A stretch of DNA of 64,000 nt, taken from positions 8,599,501-8,663,500 of the forward strand of contig NC_067226.1 of the NCBI RefSeq assembly GCF_019924925.1, read 5' to 3'. The notes below the pieces were generated by a model. The model saw only the letters and a list, made by a program, of their open reading frames with translations. It had not been told where the DNA came from and did not search any database. The stretch comes from Ctenopharyngodon idella (lineage: Eukaryota > Chordata > Actinopteri > Cypriniformes > Xenocyprididae). This document shows positions 1-12,910 of the stretch, piece after piece (the stretch's first letter is position 1; every line of letters starts with the position of its first letter). Both the position numbers and the translations under genes were made by a program.

Positions 1-1319
1 GTTTAATCATATAACTTAAAAGGATCATTCACCCCAAAATTAACATTTTGTCATTATTTAGCCACGTTCTTTTCCTTGCAATTACAATGATTGACACAAA
101 AAGTATCACACAATTGCCCATATGACTTGTGCACTGTAATCCAAGTCTTCTGAAGTAAGTCATACAATAATTTAAATTAAGGTATTATTTACCAATGAAT
201 GAATGGAGGGGGTGGGGGGGTGTATGATGAACTATTCCTGCAATCCTCAAATTAGCCACTGTATTAGAAAAACAGACTGGGGTATCCAGCAGAGGGCACT
301 CACTCTTACACGCACAAACAGTGTTTCTTTCCAGAACAGTCTCTTGGGGACAGCAGACCGATTTGACCTCTTATGCCCTTACGTCTGTTATTTCGGCAAT
401 GACCTCACAGATGTCACTCAGTCTTCTGCTCGTGGGCCAACCTGCTGACAGGAGGTCGCAACCAGTGCTGACCCCGTCACTATCACTTTGCGCGCAAAGA
501 GGACGTGCACACAGACTCTCACACGCAGGTCTCAAGTCTTTTGTCACAGTGTGGTGTGTATAGTTGCGGTGTGTGTGCGACAGTGTGTACCCAATGCTTT
601 CTGTTGCTGGTGTGCGAGAGCCTGTTTATGTGTGCAAGCATCAGTGAAAAGCCTATTTTTTACATTTCTACATGCAGAGCTGCTTTGATTGCCATCTCGC
701 TGCCAATGTGTGAAAACTGCTAATGAGAGACAGAGAGAGGAAGGAGGGAGAAAGAAAAGGTGGCAAAACATAAACTGTTTACTTGCAAACCACCCACACA
801 TCACCCGTCGCCTCTCTCTTTACCTTCCTCACTGTCTTTGTTTGTTTCTGACTTTCTCTTACACATGCATTTAGCAATTATTTGTTAGTGAGGAGAGACG
901 CGAGATAGTTTTAAAATATCCAAAAGCAATGAATTTTAAAATCTCCAAACCGAAAGTTAGTCAGCGTGTCTCTATAATTACATACTGTTGAACTCATTCA
1001 TTAATTAGGGGATAGATGAAATTGCTCTGGGTACATTCAATAATGTATTATGCAGATAAATAGAGCAATTATAATAAGTCATTCTAATCATACACAAACA
1101 TTAGGAAACAGCAGTAACACACCATGCGTCTGTGTCCAATTACGTCTGGCTGCCACTGTCCTCCATTTTCAATGCTTGGGTAGCCATGCTAGCCAGACCA
1201 TAATCACAGCTAAACATGCATTAAAAAGAGGAAATATGTGCATGCACTCACACACACACATGAGAGAGAGAGAGAAACACACACATACACCCAAAAATTA
1301 AATGACTTGATGATTTATG
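1..1319. other. intergenic, no gene seen
   Basis: Positions 13-65 (TTAAAAGGATCATTCACCCCAAAAT..) look like one decayed end of a foldback element. The rest is AT-rich, with TG-, GA- and CA-rich stretches near 540-620, 725-765 and 1248-1295. Short open frames show no family resemblance. Confidence 0.6.
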
Positions 1320-2206
1320 AATGAGAAAATAAGGTAATACCTGAACAATGAATGAACGGATGAATAAACAAACAAATTAACGCTTGAATGAATGAGAAAA
1401 TAAGTTAACAACCAATGAATGAATGAATGATATATTAGTTAATACGTTTATTACGAATAAATGAATGCACAAACAAATGAATGTTTAAATGAATGAATAA
1501 ATAAGTAAAATACTAATTATTGAAATTAACAAATGGTTGAATGAATGAACGGATGAAAAACCAAACAAATTAGCGCTTGAATGAAGGAGAAAATAAGTTA
1601 ATAACCAATGAATGAATGAATGATATATTAGTTAAATACGTTTATTAGAAATAAATGAATGCACAAACAAATGAATGTTTAAATGAATGAATAAATAAAT
1701 TCTAATTATTGAAATGACAAATGTTTGAATGAATTAATTAATAACTGATCAATAAAGGAATGAAAAAAACCAATGATTATATGAATGAATAAATAAGTTT
1801 AACCAATAAATGAATACAAAAATTAGTTTGAATGAATGAGTAAATAAGTTAAAACCCAATCAATGAATGAATGATCGAAGCGAACAATTGAAGGAACAAG
1901 TAAATTAATTAATAACCAATGAATGAATGAATGAAAGAATGAGTTAACCTATCAATGAATATACTAAATGAATGATATATTAGTTAATAAGTTTATTACA
2001 AATAAATGAATGCACAAACAAATAAATTTTAAATAAATGAATAAAAAAAATACAAATTATTGAAAAGATTAACAAATGTTTGAATGAATGCGTTAATAAC
2101 TGATCAATAAACGAATGAACAAAACCAACGATTATACGAATGAGTAAATAAGTTTATAACCAATAAATGAATAAACACATTGAGTTTGTATGAATGAGTA
2201 AAAAAG
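1320..2206. repeat. (GAAT)n-derived array with ~190-bp higher-order unit
   Basis: Nearly 0.9 kb of variants of AATGAATGAATAAATAAGTT. A longer unit recurs: GATATATTAGTTAAT followed by CGTTTATTA, AAATGAATGCACAAACAAAT and AATTATTGAAAT occurs near 1430, 1622 and 1975. The first two are about 190 bp apart. It continues on the far side of a foldback insertion at 3001-3165. Confidence 0.85.
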
Positions 2207-3000
2207 TTTAAAGGGTTAGTTCACCCAAAAATGAAAATTCTGTCATTAATTACTCACCCTCGTGCCGTTTTACACCTGTAAGACCTTCGTTCATCTTCGG
2301 AACACAAATTAAGATATTTTTGTTGAAATCCGATGGCTCCGTGAGGCCTGCATAGGGAGCAATGACATTTCCTCTCTCAAGATCCATAAAGGTACTAAAA
2401 ACATATTTAAATCAGTTCATGTGAGTACAGTGGTTTAATATTAATATTATAAAGTGACGAGAATATTTTTGGTGCGCCAAAAAAAACAAAATAACGACTT
2501 ATTTAGTGATGGCCGATTTCAAAACACTGCTTCAGGAAGATTCGGAGCGTAATGAATCAGCGTGTCGAATCATGATTCGGATCGCGTGTCAAACCGCCAA
2601 ACTGCTGAAATCACATGACTTTGTCACAAACTGCGGATTCGACACGCTGATTCATAACGCTCCGAAGCTTCCTGAAGCAGTGTTTTGAAATCGGCCATCA
2701 CTAAATAAGTCGTTATTTTGTTTTTTTGGACGCACCAAAAATATTCTCGTCGCTTTATAATATTAATATTAAACCACTGTACTCACATGAACTGATTTAA
2801 ATATGTTTTTAGTACCTTTATGGATCTTGAGAGAGGAAATGTCATTGCTCTCTATGGAGGCCTCACGGAGCCATCGGATTTAAACAAAAATATCTCAATT
2901 TGCGTTCCGAAGATTAACGAAGGTCTTACGGGTCTGGAACGGCATGAGGGTGAGTAATTAATGACAGAATTTTCATTTTTGGGTGAACTAACCCTTTAAA
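2207..3000. mobile_element. 794-bp TTAA-bounded foldback element (Angel-like MITE) inside the array
   Basis: Starts TTTAAAGGGTTAGTTCACCC and ends GGGTGAACTAACCCTTTAAA. The two halves are near-perfect reverse complements to within about 35 bases of the centre near 2603, for example CGGAGCGTAATGAATCAGCG against CGCTGATTCATAACGCTCCG. No transposase. The 60-codon open frame at 2506-2688 is a by-product of the palindrome. The name Angel, given to teleost inverted-repeat MITEs, is from memory. Confidence 0.85.
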
Positions 3001-3165
3001 CCCAATGAATGAATGAATGAATGAAGCGAACAACTGAATGAATGAGTAAATAAATTAATAACCAATCAATGAACTGAACGAACGAACGAACGAATAATGA
3101 CCATTGAATAAGTAAATATAAGTTACCAAAATTAATGAACAAATAAACGAGCAAGCAAACAATAT
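3001..3165. repeat. (GAAT)n array, continuation
   Basis: CCCAATGAATGAATGAATGAAGCGAACAACTGAATGAATG continues the array interrupted at 2206; the same order (AAACCCAATCAATGAATGAATGATCGAAGCGAACAATTG) is seen intact near 1850-1895. It also holds a short ACGA run (3076-3091). Confidence 0.8.
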
Positions 3166-5210
3166 ATTTTGCAGGTCCATGTTGCTCGGTGTATCTTGTT
3201 CTAACTGCCTTTGTCATCACAGCTGAACCTGAATGATCCTGAAACAACTATATTCTCCACTGTTCTCTCTGTACTCACTCAGTCCAGCTCTGCTTTAACC
3301 CTATGGGTCACATCTTTACCGAGCAGCCTGTAATGGTGTTTAATATTAGGCTATTTGCTCCCCCCCATCAGCCCTCTATGATTTCTCTGATCCATTAGCC
3401 TTGGTTTTCAGGGCTCCTGCAGCTAAACACATTTTCTCCTCTCTCGCCCTGGATCCCACAAGAGGATTCATCCCTTTGCCCTGGAGCTAATGTATTTAAT
3501 TCAATCACAGCAATCCATACCAGGGCCTTGTTCCTTTCAGCCTCTCTGGAGGGGGAAGAAAAAGATGAAGGGAAAAACAGAAAAAGAGAGAGAGATAGGT
3601 GAACGGGCAAATAAACAACCTGACCCCCCTACACACAACACACACACACACACACACACCCCACTGATCTTCAGGGACAGGCCTGTCGAATCTCGATAAG
3701 AATAACCATGCAACCACCCACTCGCCAGAGCAACACACACACACACACACACGCTCAATCACAGACTCTCAGACAGCCAGTAGTGACAAGTGTACGAAGC
3801 CTAATCTGTGAACCAATGAAATGTCAGACAGACAGCGAGAGAAAGCAAAAGGAAAAAGGAGCGAGTATAACTAGAGAGAGAGAGAAAACAAGAGCAGCAG
3901 CAGTCGTGTTGGCTGTCCTTCCTCTGTCAGCCGGAGGGAAACTGCAGTAGCAGCTATAAAAGTTTCACAACACATCTGTGTCTGTGCCCTCTTTTTTTTC
4001 ATGCCTCTTTTTTTTCAAGGCCAGTTTGCCAGTGATGTCGAGAGGGGGAGGTGGGAACGATCCACCGTGCGCCGCGCTCCCCCAATCACCCTCCACCCTC
4101 GACTCCTGTTTTTGCTGCTCTAGTGCTCATCAGACTCAGTCACTTGTGCAATGTGTTTTTATGAATTAATAAACGGCACTTTAGAGGCCCGGGGCGGGGG
4201 AGCGCGGGGAGGCGGCGGTGGCGGGGAGGAGAGCAGGCAGTCGTTGGCAGCTTAATGAGCACCATGGGGACGTCTCTCTCTCCCCCTCCCTCTCGCTCGC
4301 CCTCTCACTAACACACGCGCACACACTGCTCTACATCACTGTCACCAGCATGCAGAGCTTGGCCGCAGAGCGCCAGATGACTATCATTACCCAGATAAAT
4401 ACATCTGCCCTCAGCTATACCCCCTCTCACTAACACAGCCCTCTCCATCCATCTCTCTTTCCCGTTCTCCCCCAACATTCCTATCTATACCCTCTCTCAA
4501 TCACTCCCGTCCCACCATAGCTCTCTCTCGGTGTCGACCACACCTCTCCGCTCCATCCGTCTCTCTGTGGCTTTGGCTCGGGCGTCCCCGAGGGCCGTCT
4601 TTTTCAAACAGGTTCATTGATTAACAGCCTGCCATGATCATTGATTGAGGCGATTCAGGTCTCAGCTGCACACAGAGTCATTTCGGCTCTCTGTGTAGCT
4701 AATGATGCTTGTGATGTATGAAACATTGTCATCCTCCACGACGACACCTCTGTGACAGAAAAAGTCGTCTTAACAATTTCAGACATATTCGCTTGCATTA
4801 CGTGCTACTGTTGCCGGTATCAGCCTGCTATTGCTAATAAGGTTCACTCCGGCTCATCATTGCAGTAGCAGTCTGCACAGCATTATGACAGTTCGGCTGA
4901 AAAAAATACATTTCATTTGCCAAATTAGGCCTGAAACAGCCCTCCATCTCAACTGAGAGGGGATGGTAAATGGTCTCATTAGAGTAGTATGGGCTTTCTC
5001 CAGACCATAATCACTGCCATGACAACCGTTTCCTTAGAAACTGGACCGGTCGCCAGGCAGCAGCACAGATTTCTTCTGTGGTGTCGACCTGGGTAAAAAG
5101 GCCTTGAGCCAGAGGGAGTGAGAGAGAAATGACACTGTGACACCGTGCAACAGGCATGAAATCATTAGAAACGTTTGTGTAGGAAATAGTGAAGCACAAA
5201 GCATCATTTA
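3166..5210. other. intergenic, purine/CA-rich then GC-rich; possible regulatory content
   Basis: No gene. CA runs at 3637-3660 and 3731-3751, GA-rich tracts at 3580-3600 and 3870-3900. A compact GC-rich block at 4182-4250 (GGCCCGGGGCGGGGG and GGCGGCGGTGGCGGGGAGG) is unusual for this AT-rich window. The following 4560-5010 is repeat-poor and could be conserved non-coding sequence. Confidence 0.4.
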
Positions 5211-5619
5211 TTATTAATTTTTCTTTTTTTTTTTTTACTCTGATATTTTTTTTTAATTACATGTGTATGCACCAATATTAAAGACCAATGGTCAATAATT
5301 GTCATGTATGATCACCAATAAATGCTTGATATTTAAATTGTAAATGCATTTGAAGTGAATTTAGGCATCATAACATCATAATGTACAATACAAAAAAATG
5401 GATATTCATTTTAAGATTTATTAAAAAATACATTTAACAGTGTTATTAAATTAGTGTTTTTAAAGATTAACATAAAGTGAGCATTAGGTAACGGTAAAGG
5501 TAATCTAAAAGTAAAAAAAGAGAAAAGAACATGCACAAATAACCACTATCGGGCAATATATATCCAATATTGATAAATAATATCCATAAATATTAAATAA
5601 TATCCTTAAATCAATAAAA

Positions 5620-6520
5620 GGGTCATTGACGAATAAGGTTGTAAAAATCATAATAGAGATATAATTAGTTTTGAAGTTTTATTAAGTGTTAACAATAGAT
5701 TGTGGTTTTTATCATCAATTAACACTGCTTTTGTCATTTTTTACAAGATAGACAAAATTTGTCACCAAAAAAGTCATTTGGTTTAACCTAAATGTCGGTT
5801 TTACCGAATGACACTTTTGGTTATACCAAATGACGATATTTTCAAACAATGCTAACAGGCTAATATTTAGCTAGCTAGCTAGCAAAAGGACAATCAAACC
5901 TTTTATATTTATTTTAAAGTATTACAACATTTTCCATGTTTTATAGCGGTTGTACCAAATGACCTGATGTTTCAGGACATGTGTATGAGCAAGTGAAAAC
6001 ATGAATTTTTCAAATAGTTAAAAGAGAGTTAGTTACTTTACTTCACGACCATATGGTCCTTTGCAGGTGTCTGAATGATGTCACATCCTGTCACATGATA
6101 CTAAACGCATGGCTTGATCCAAAATGGTCCCTTTATATTAATTTGACATCAATGAAATTCATTTTTCCGGACATTCTTTCTCATAACAAAGCAACAACTT
6201 CTACACATAATTTTAATGCCATTTTGCACTATGTTGGTATGTGATGTTATAAAATCATGCTAGAATAAAAAATATATACATTTATTACATTTTAAGATGT
6301 TTTAAACACAAATGAAATGGCTGTACTGGCCTTTGGACGGTTAAACCGAATGACCTTTTGACACTTCAAAATCTTTAAAATACCTTTATATGTATCAAAA
6401 TATAATTAAAACCTTGTGGATTCAATAAAAGAGATCTAGTTGTACATACTTTGGATGTTATCTTTGTTTTTTATTATTAAGGCCTTTGGACAAAAAAATT
6501 ACCCATCACGTCACTGACCC
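5620..6520. mobile_element. candidate ~900-bp MITE-like element with GGGTCATTGACG ends
   Basis: Left end GGGTCATTGACG; right end CGTCACTGACCC, i.e. inverted with one mismatch. The interior is AT-rich with no transposase, but the motif ACCRAATGAC recurs at about 5804, 5825, 5952 and 6344. I could not define target duplications. Flanks 5211-5619 and 6521-7587 are AT-rich intergenic sequence without recognisable genes. Confidence 0.5.
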
Positions 6521-7587
6521 AAAAATAAAATAAAATAAGATCTCTTATTTTAACAATTTTATTTTAAACTGAATCAAACAGGGGTGACATCAGGTTACTT
6601 AACTAAGGGTCTTACAATATAGCTTCATGGACAAATGGAAGAGAAAGTCATTTAAACAAACACTTGGAAGTAAACTGACTTGTTTATTCCTTTCTCATAT
6701 TCATTGTATGTTCTTTTTCCTCCCACTCTGCTCATTCACCTCAGTCCTCTCAGACAAGATGCAATTTCCAATTCTATATCTCCCTCACTTGCAGTGCTTT
6801 TGACTACATTTCAATAATCCTCTCAAACTGAAGGATTACAATTTAGTGGTGTAATAAAGAAGGATTGCCTTGATAGATGCTGGTATTCTAGACCCAATAA
6901 AGAAAGAGAGCGAGATATAGACAGAGCGAGAAAAAAAGCACAAGATCAAAAATACAATCCTTCAGAATGATACATGTCTGAAAACCAAACAATGTTCTAC
7001 TAGATAATGCAATTCACTTTCATTACACACCACCTAATATAGCAACCACAATAGAAAAACACATTACCCACCATTTCATAAAGTGGCACAGGGAGAGATG
7101 GAGGGTGTGAATGAGGAGTTTATTTCGACTAGTGCTTGTTGAGAGTTGACCTAGCTGGCTCTGTAATGAGGGATGTGGGATTAAAATGTGCTAGCGTCTG
7201 CCTGAAGAGCTCCTGTGCTTATTCTAATGGAAGCTGTTGGCTGACAGCAGTACCACTTGACTGCTGCAATAGTCATTCTGTCATAATAAAACACTTAACA
7301 TCAGACCCTGCATACTCGCTCCCTCGAGTGCCACCACTCCGTATCTCTCCGTCTCTCTCAGTGTCACTCTCATTCACTACTCCATTCTGATTCTTTCTCT
7401 CCTGCTCATTAGCGTTCTCTTCCTTCTTTACATATCTTTTTGTATACTTGTCTCTTTTTGGCCATTCAGCTGCTATTCGTGACCATAACATGAGCTAAAT
7501 TAAGGATATAAATGAAAGGTTATCGTATAACTTTCTATCACATTTTCAGTAATGGTAGTTGTAGTTGATATATAAATCACACATTAC

Positions 7588-8375
7588 CTTCCAAAAGAAA
7601 TTAATACTTTTATTCAGAAAGGCACATTGATTTGATAAAATGTAACAGTAAAGACAAAATATTTCTATTTAAAATAAATGCAGTTATGATAAACATCATC
7701 AAAGAATCCTGAAACACAAAAATACTAAGCAGCACAACTGTTTTCAACACTGATAATAAGAAATGATTCTTAAAGGCATAGTTCACCCAAAAATGAAAAT
7801 TCTGTCATCATTTACTCACCCTCAAGTTGTTCTAAACCTGTATAAATTTCTTTGTTCTGCTGAACACAAAGGAATATATTTGGAAGAATGTTTGTAACCT
7901 AGCAGATCTCGCCCCATTGACAACCATAGTATTTTTTTTTCCTACTATGGTAGTCAAAGGGGACGAGATCTGCTTGGTTACAAACATTCTTCCAAATATA
8001 TTCCTTTGTGTTCAGCAGAACAAAGAAATTTATACATGTTTAGAACAACTTGAGGGTGAATAAATGATGACAAAATTTTCATTTTTGGGTGAACTATGCC
8101 TTTAAGGCCCAAAAATTAGCGCATTAGAATGATTTCTGAAGGATCATGTGACACTGAAGACTGGAGTAATGATGCTGAAAATTCAGCTTCGCCATCACAG
8201 GTATAAATTACATTTTAAAATATATCCAAACAGAAAACTATTGTAAATTGCAATAACATTTAAAAATTTGAAAAATGTGAGAATTTTTTTTTTTTTTTTT
8301 GATTAAATAAAAATGCAGCCTTGGTGAACATGAGATTTTTTTCAAAAACAAAAAAAGTGTTACTGACCCCAAACT
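7588..8375. repeat. ACACTAC-type dispersed repeat split by a foldback element
   Basis: Text shared with 9308-9838 (TTTTATTCAG..GG..GCATTGATT, GTATGATTTCTGAAG-like GAATGATTTCTGAAGGATCA, CTTCGCCATCACAGGTATAAAT, TGCAGCCTTGGTGAACATGA) lies on both sides of the insertion at 7769-8106. The repeat therefore predates the foldback. Confidence 0.7.
7769..8106. mobile_element. 338-bp TTAA-bounded foldback element, nested
   Basis: CTTAAAGGCATAGTTCACCC on the left and GGGTGAACTATGCCTTTAAG on the right, with arms complementary through GAACACAAAGGAATATATTT to a short loop containing a T run near 7931-7940. There is no ORF. Confidence 0.85.
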
Positions 8376-9307
8376 ATATATGCTGTAAAACTCTAGTCAA
8401 ACACTTTTTGTGTAGATGTCATAATTGTGGATATATATATATGTTATGCACTCTTTCTGTATTCAAAAAAGTCAGCTGCTCAAAAATATACAACAAAAGC
8501 ATCACTGTTTTTATACCAATTCAAAAGAATAATTAATGCAAACGGCTTGTCAGCATTTGTAGCTCCCACTTCTTCACAGAATTTCTTAATTAGCACATAT
8601 TGTCACTGTGGGATCTGATAATTGTTTGTCATCTTGTCAGTCACCCACTCTGAGTAAACAAAGTTAGACAGTGGTCTGTTATCCTGTCTTGTCAAATAAG
8701 ACCTGTAGTCCCAAAATTAGCCTGTTTTGCAATCCTACATCATAATTCCATTCATCATTCTTATCGGCCTGTATCCAATAAAAACGCACAGAAGACAGAA
8801 CCTCTGCGGGCTGATGGTTGTGGCATCTGGCCCAGCGGGGTCAGGCCAGGGGCACTTGGCTCATGTCATAAGCTGTTTAGAGGGATAACCTCACTGATCA
8901 GGATTGGTTTGGTGTAAATATTATACCATTCATCTACAGATTAACAACAGATAATGCTGATTACAGGTTAAAATAAGGTCAAATTATTCTGACAATGACC
9001 AAAACATACATAAAATGTAGGCTAATGATCTCTATAACAATAATGGGTACTTGTCTGAAAAAACAAAACATGATAGTCTTGAAGTATTAATCTGTACGTA
9101 TGTATCCCTGACTACAACAGGCAGTTATTTTGTGATTTCTGAACCACATAATCTCCTTCTTCTTTAAAATAGATTATACTGCTGCTAAATACATCTAATC
9201 CATGTGATAAAGCTCTAATGTCAGAGAGAGAAGAATAAATATTGATTCTATGTTTGTTTAACATTCTGAAGTGTTCGGCCTTGATTCAACGGCATTTCTT
9301 TTTGTAT
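8376..9307. other. intergenic, no gene seen
   Basis: 8560-8900 is repeat-poor (GTCAGTCACCCACTCTGAGTAAAC and GGGTCAGGCCAGGGGCACTTGG) and may be conserved non-coding sequence. The rest is AT-rich. Confidence 0.35.
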
Positions 9308-9481
9308 ACACTACTGTTCACAAGTTTGGGTTCAGTCAGATATTTAATCGAAAGAGTTAAATACTTTTATTCAGCTAGGATGCATTAAATTGATTAAAAG
9401 CGACAGTATAAATGTTTACATTGTTACAAAAAAGTATTTTTTAATTATTTATTTTTACTTTCTATTGATCAAAGAATAAAG

Positions 9482-9521
<40 letters not shown>

Positions 9522-9838
9522 TACATATAGCGGTTTCCTCAAAAATGTTAAGCAATACAACTGTTTTCAACATTGATAAAGAAATGCTATGCACCAAGTC
9601 AGCACATTAGTATGATTTCTGAAGACTGATGGCTACTGAAAATTCTGAAAAAATGCGCATCACAGGAATAAATTACATTTCAATATATATTATAATAGAA
9701 ACATAAATTGTAATAATATTTCACAATATTACTGTTTTGTGTTTTAATCAAATTAATGTAGCCTTGATGAGCATAAAAGACTTCTTTCAAAAACATTTAA
9801 AAAAAACTTAGAGACCCAAAACTTATAAACAGTAGCGT
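9308..9838. repeat. ACACTAC-type dispersed repeat, near-complete copy with internal (TA)n
   Basis: Ends ACACTACTGTTCACAAGTTT and AACTTATAAACAGTAGCGT are inverted. Internal text matches 7588-8375. A (TA)n/(CA)n microsatellite sits at 9485-9525. There is no coding capacity. Confidence 0.7.
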
Positions 9839-9989
9839 ACATGTGTAAATTTATGTATCTCCTTGCTGATATATATCTGATGAACTCGCATTTATTAATT
9901 GTCACTGATCAACTTTATTCTTTTTTCTGTCTGAGATCATATTAAATGTGATGAAACGGAACACTTCCCAGCTTCCTATTTAGTGCTCT

Positions 9990-10470
9990 CTTCCCTGTTC
10001 TGCTCTGTGCTTTTATTGTGCTCATTACTGTATGGTAGTCCTCATTGGAATCTAATTGTTTGGCCATTCCAGCAGTCCATTTAAAAATGTCCATAACTGG
10101 TGGTGCATGTGTGTGTTTAGAGCAGTGGCTTTAAATATGTCTGTCTGACAGCAGCTGCTCCTAATTTAATAGTCTTGGCTGAGGTGGTTGGCCTGGGATT
10201 CAGAGACCCATAGTAATCAGTGTCTCTGAAACTCGAACGGTTATTTAAAAATCAATGGCTCGTCATTAGACCTCAGCCCCCTCATTCCCCGCCTGCTCAT
10301 ATATTGATCTGCTCGTACGCTTACTGGTTATCGATCAGACTGGTAATTTGCAGATAAGTGTACATGATGCATGGAGGGAGGGCCAGCCCGGTAATAGCGC
10401 AGCACTATTAATACTGGAGTACTTAGCCGCTATGCTCAAAAGGGGGACAAAGACGACTGAGGGAAGGATG
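9990..10470. promoter_or_regulatory. candidate conserved non-coding element
   Basis: Repeat-free, balanced composition, no ORF, with segments such as TAGTCCTCATTGGAATCTAA, CCCTCATTCCCCGCCTGCTC and TAATAGCGCAGCACTATTAA. Proposed only because it contrasts with the repeat-rich, AT-rich surroundings and lies downstream of a developmental corepressor gene. 10471-11939 has no gene or clear repeat apart from a (CT)n run at 11576-11597. Confidence 0.3.
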
Positions 10471-11939
10471 GTTTCGGGGTGCGTACTATAATGATTTTGT
10501 GATTAAGGAAAAAAAATCATGAATTGGGAGTCACAAAAGCAACAGATTTCAGAGAATTAGTCTCCTACTGCTAGTAGATGAAATCAGAAATATCAGGACT
10601 ATGTATTACTACAACATCCATCTGACATGCTGCTTTGTATCATCTCATTTCTGAAACAGCAAATGGCATTAATAAAATTTATAGAGAATATCTATATTAC
10701 TAATATAGATATGCGAGTTTACACAAATCACACAAAACCTTAGCTGCAAATCTACATACAGGCTAAATATGAATAATCAATAAAAAAAATAAAATAAAGT
10801 TAGTCTTATTATTTATTGTTATGAAAAAGAAGATGATGATCATGATGACAAAGAAGGGGAGGAGGAAGCAAAACAACAGTAATGGTGATGAGTTCGAAAG
10901 GCTTATTTTGAATAACTGATTGCCTTAATTGTTCAATCATGGTCAGGTGTGATCCATCACTCCCCTGATGATCAATAGAAAATGCTGTGAAAAAAAGGGA
11001 GCAGGAAGAGAATGAACATCGGCGCATAATGTATCCATTTCACACAGAAGCGTGATGGGAATCTGAGTGCCAGACGCAAACACACTCACAACTCTCAACA
11101 ACACACCCTGCACTCACAGAAATTTCCATTGTTAGCATTAGAACAATTAAAGCTTAAACTGCCTCTGCCTCTCCCTCCCCTGTTCTGCTGGAGGGTTTGT
11201 GTTTGAAGAGTGTCTCCTTTGTCCTCCGCTGAAGCGGAGAAGGTTAAGTGCAGTATGCCACATCACTAAAAAAACAAGGGAAGAGGGCATTCACTACCAG
11301 AGCCATTCACTCTGAACTACTGCCCCAGTTATGGAGAATAAATTCAGTGGTGGGAGGGATGGATGGTAAGAAGTGAGCAGAGAGACCATTGGAGAGCTCT
11401 ACATAAAGAGCTTTTAGATATAATTGTTCCGTTTTAGGTGTCTGTAAAAGCTTAGCAACATAAGAACACTTGTTATGCTAATAAACTGTTTTAAATATAA
11501 GGTTGGGGGTAGAAACAGAGACAAAAACAGACAAAAGAGGAAAGCTACATGCTGTTATCACAGAATAAACCTGTCCTCTCTCTCTCTCTCTCTCTCACAG
11601 CCAACTCAGCCAGTCAACACAGGTTCACATCAAGTCTCAGTTAGTCCCTCCAAAAACACTATGACCAACATTAGCCTAATGTAAGTTTGTGTACAGTTGC
11701 TCTGTGGCATTGATGTATCAGCCGCATCTAATGTCCGAGTTTGCACACACCCCTTGAAACAACCACACCAAAATAGTGCTTCCTTGTGGTTTAAATGTGC
11801 TGTGTTGCTCCATTTATAATGTAAATAAAGAAGTATCTCACATCTGACTATTACTTGCAAGAAAGTCTGCAGAAATACTTATCTGTGCAGCTCAAGAGGT
11901 GGTTAAAATACTCCAGATTCATGCAAAGATAAAGATCCT

Positions 11940-12910
11940 AGCCAGGTTTTTCCAGTAACAGTACAGGCCACCCCCTCCTACCCCCTGCCTCCTCTTCTGC
12001 TTTGCACTGATTCAGTACCCATCCCATCACACCCCCATTAATGACAGGGACCCTGCTGGGCTTTTGTGGCTCCATCCACAGAATGTGCTCCAAACTGCCA
12101 CCCCAGCTACTCAGACCCCCACACGCAGCCCACCTAAACCCTCCGCCCTGACGCCAAGCCTCCCGGGACCCATTCAGCTGAGGGAGGAGTCCCACAGTGA
12201 CCCTTTCTTAAGGGCCATTATCGGGACTCGTAATGGCTGCTGGGCACTGCTACACGCTGCCTCAGCAATGCTACAGCTCTTTCACTACGCTGCTGGCTGG
12301 ACATGGCGTTTTGAATGCGGTGGGTAATGACGGGGAGAGAATGAGAGAGGAGGGAGGGATGTGTGTGCGGCGAGAGTCTGTTTACATGCATAGTTATAGA
12401 CATGAGTGCATGTCTACATGCAAGACCAAGAGGAAGAGAGACTAATGCTCTTCTGAGAGGACACATGCTTTTATTAACAAATGAGGGTGGGTTCGCAGGC
12501 CTAACTGCCTAACCGATGGTCAGATTAGCCATCGTGAAAACTCGCACTCCTATTGGTCGTCTTTCAACCGACGGAATGGAGTTCCGCTTTTCCACAATGA
12601 CCATAAATCATCACTCATGGCTATTACGGCAAACCCACATGCATTACTACTCAAACACAGGTAAATGTGGGCAGGCAAATCAGTGCGCCAGCCTGGGATT
12701 TGCATTAGTGTGTAGTGCGGCGAAAGAGAGTTACACTCGAACACGCTGCACACGGCCATAATGTGCAAATGAGGCGGCCCTGGCACCTGCTGCAGATTTG
12801 CATGGATTCAGGGAAAACACAGGCTGTAAATAGGGAACCAGATAAGGGAATGGTGTTGACTTTATTATTTCAATATGTTCCGACAATAAGGCCTTATTAG
12901 ACGTAAGGGT
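11940..12910. promoter_or_regulatory. candidate regulatory element cluster with two octamer motifs
   Basis: About 1 kb, repeat-free and GC-richer than its flanks. Two perfect octamers ATTTGCAT occur at 12698-12705 and 12796-12803, with a near match, GTGCAAAT, at 12763-12770. Overlapping short open frames on both strands reflect GC content; none resembles a known protein. Confidence 0.35.

Noticed and set aside
2506..2688. 60-codon frame inside the 794-bp foldback
   Set aside because: Sits astride the centre of a near-perfect palindrome; composition explains it.
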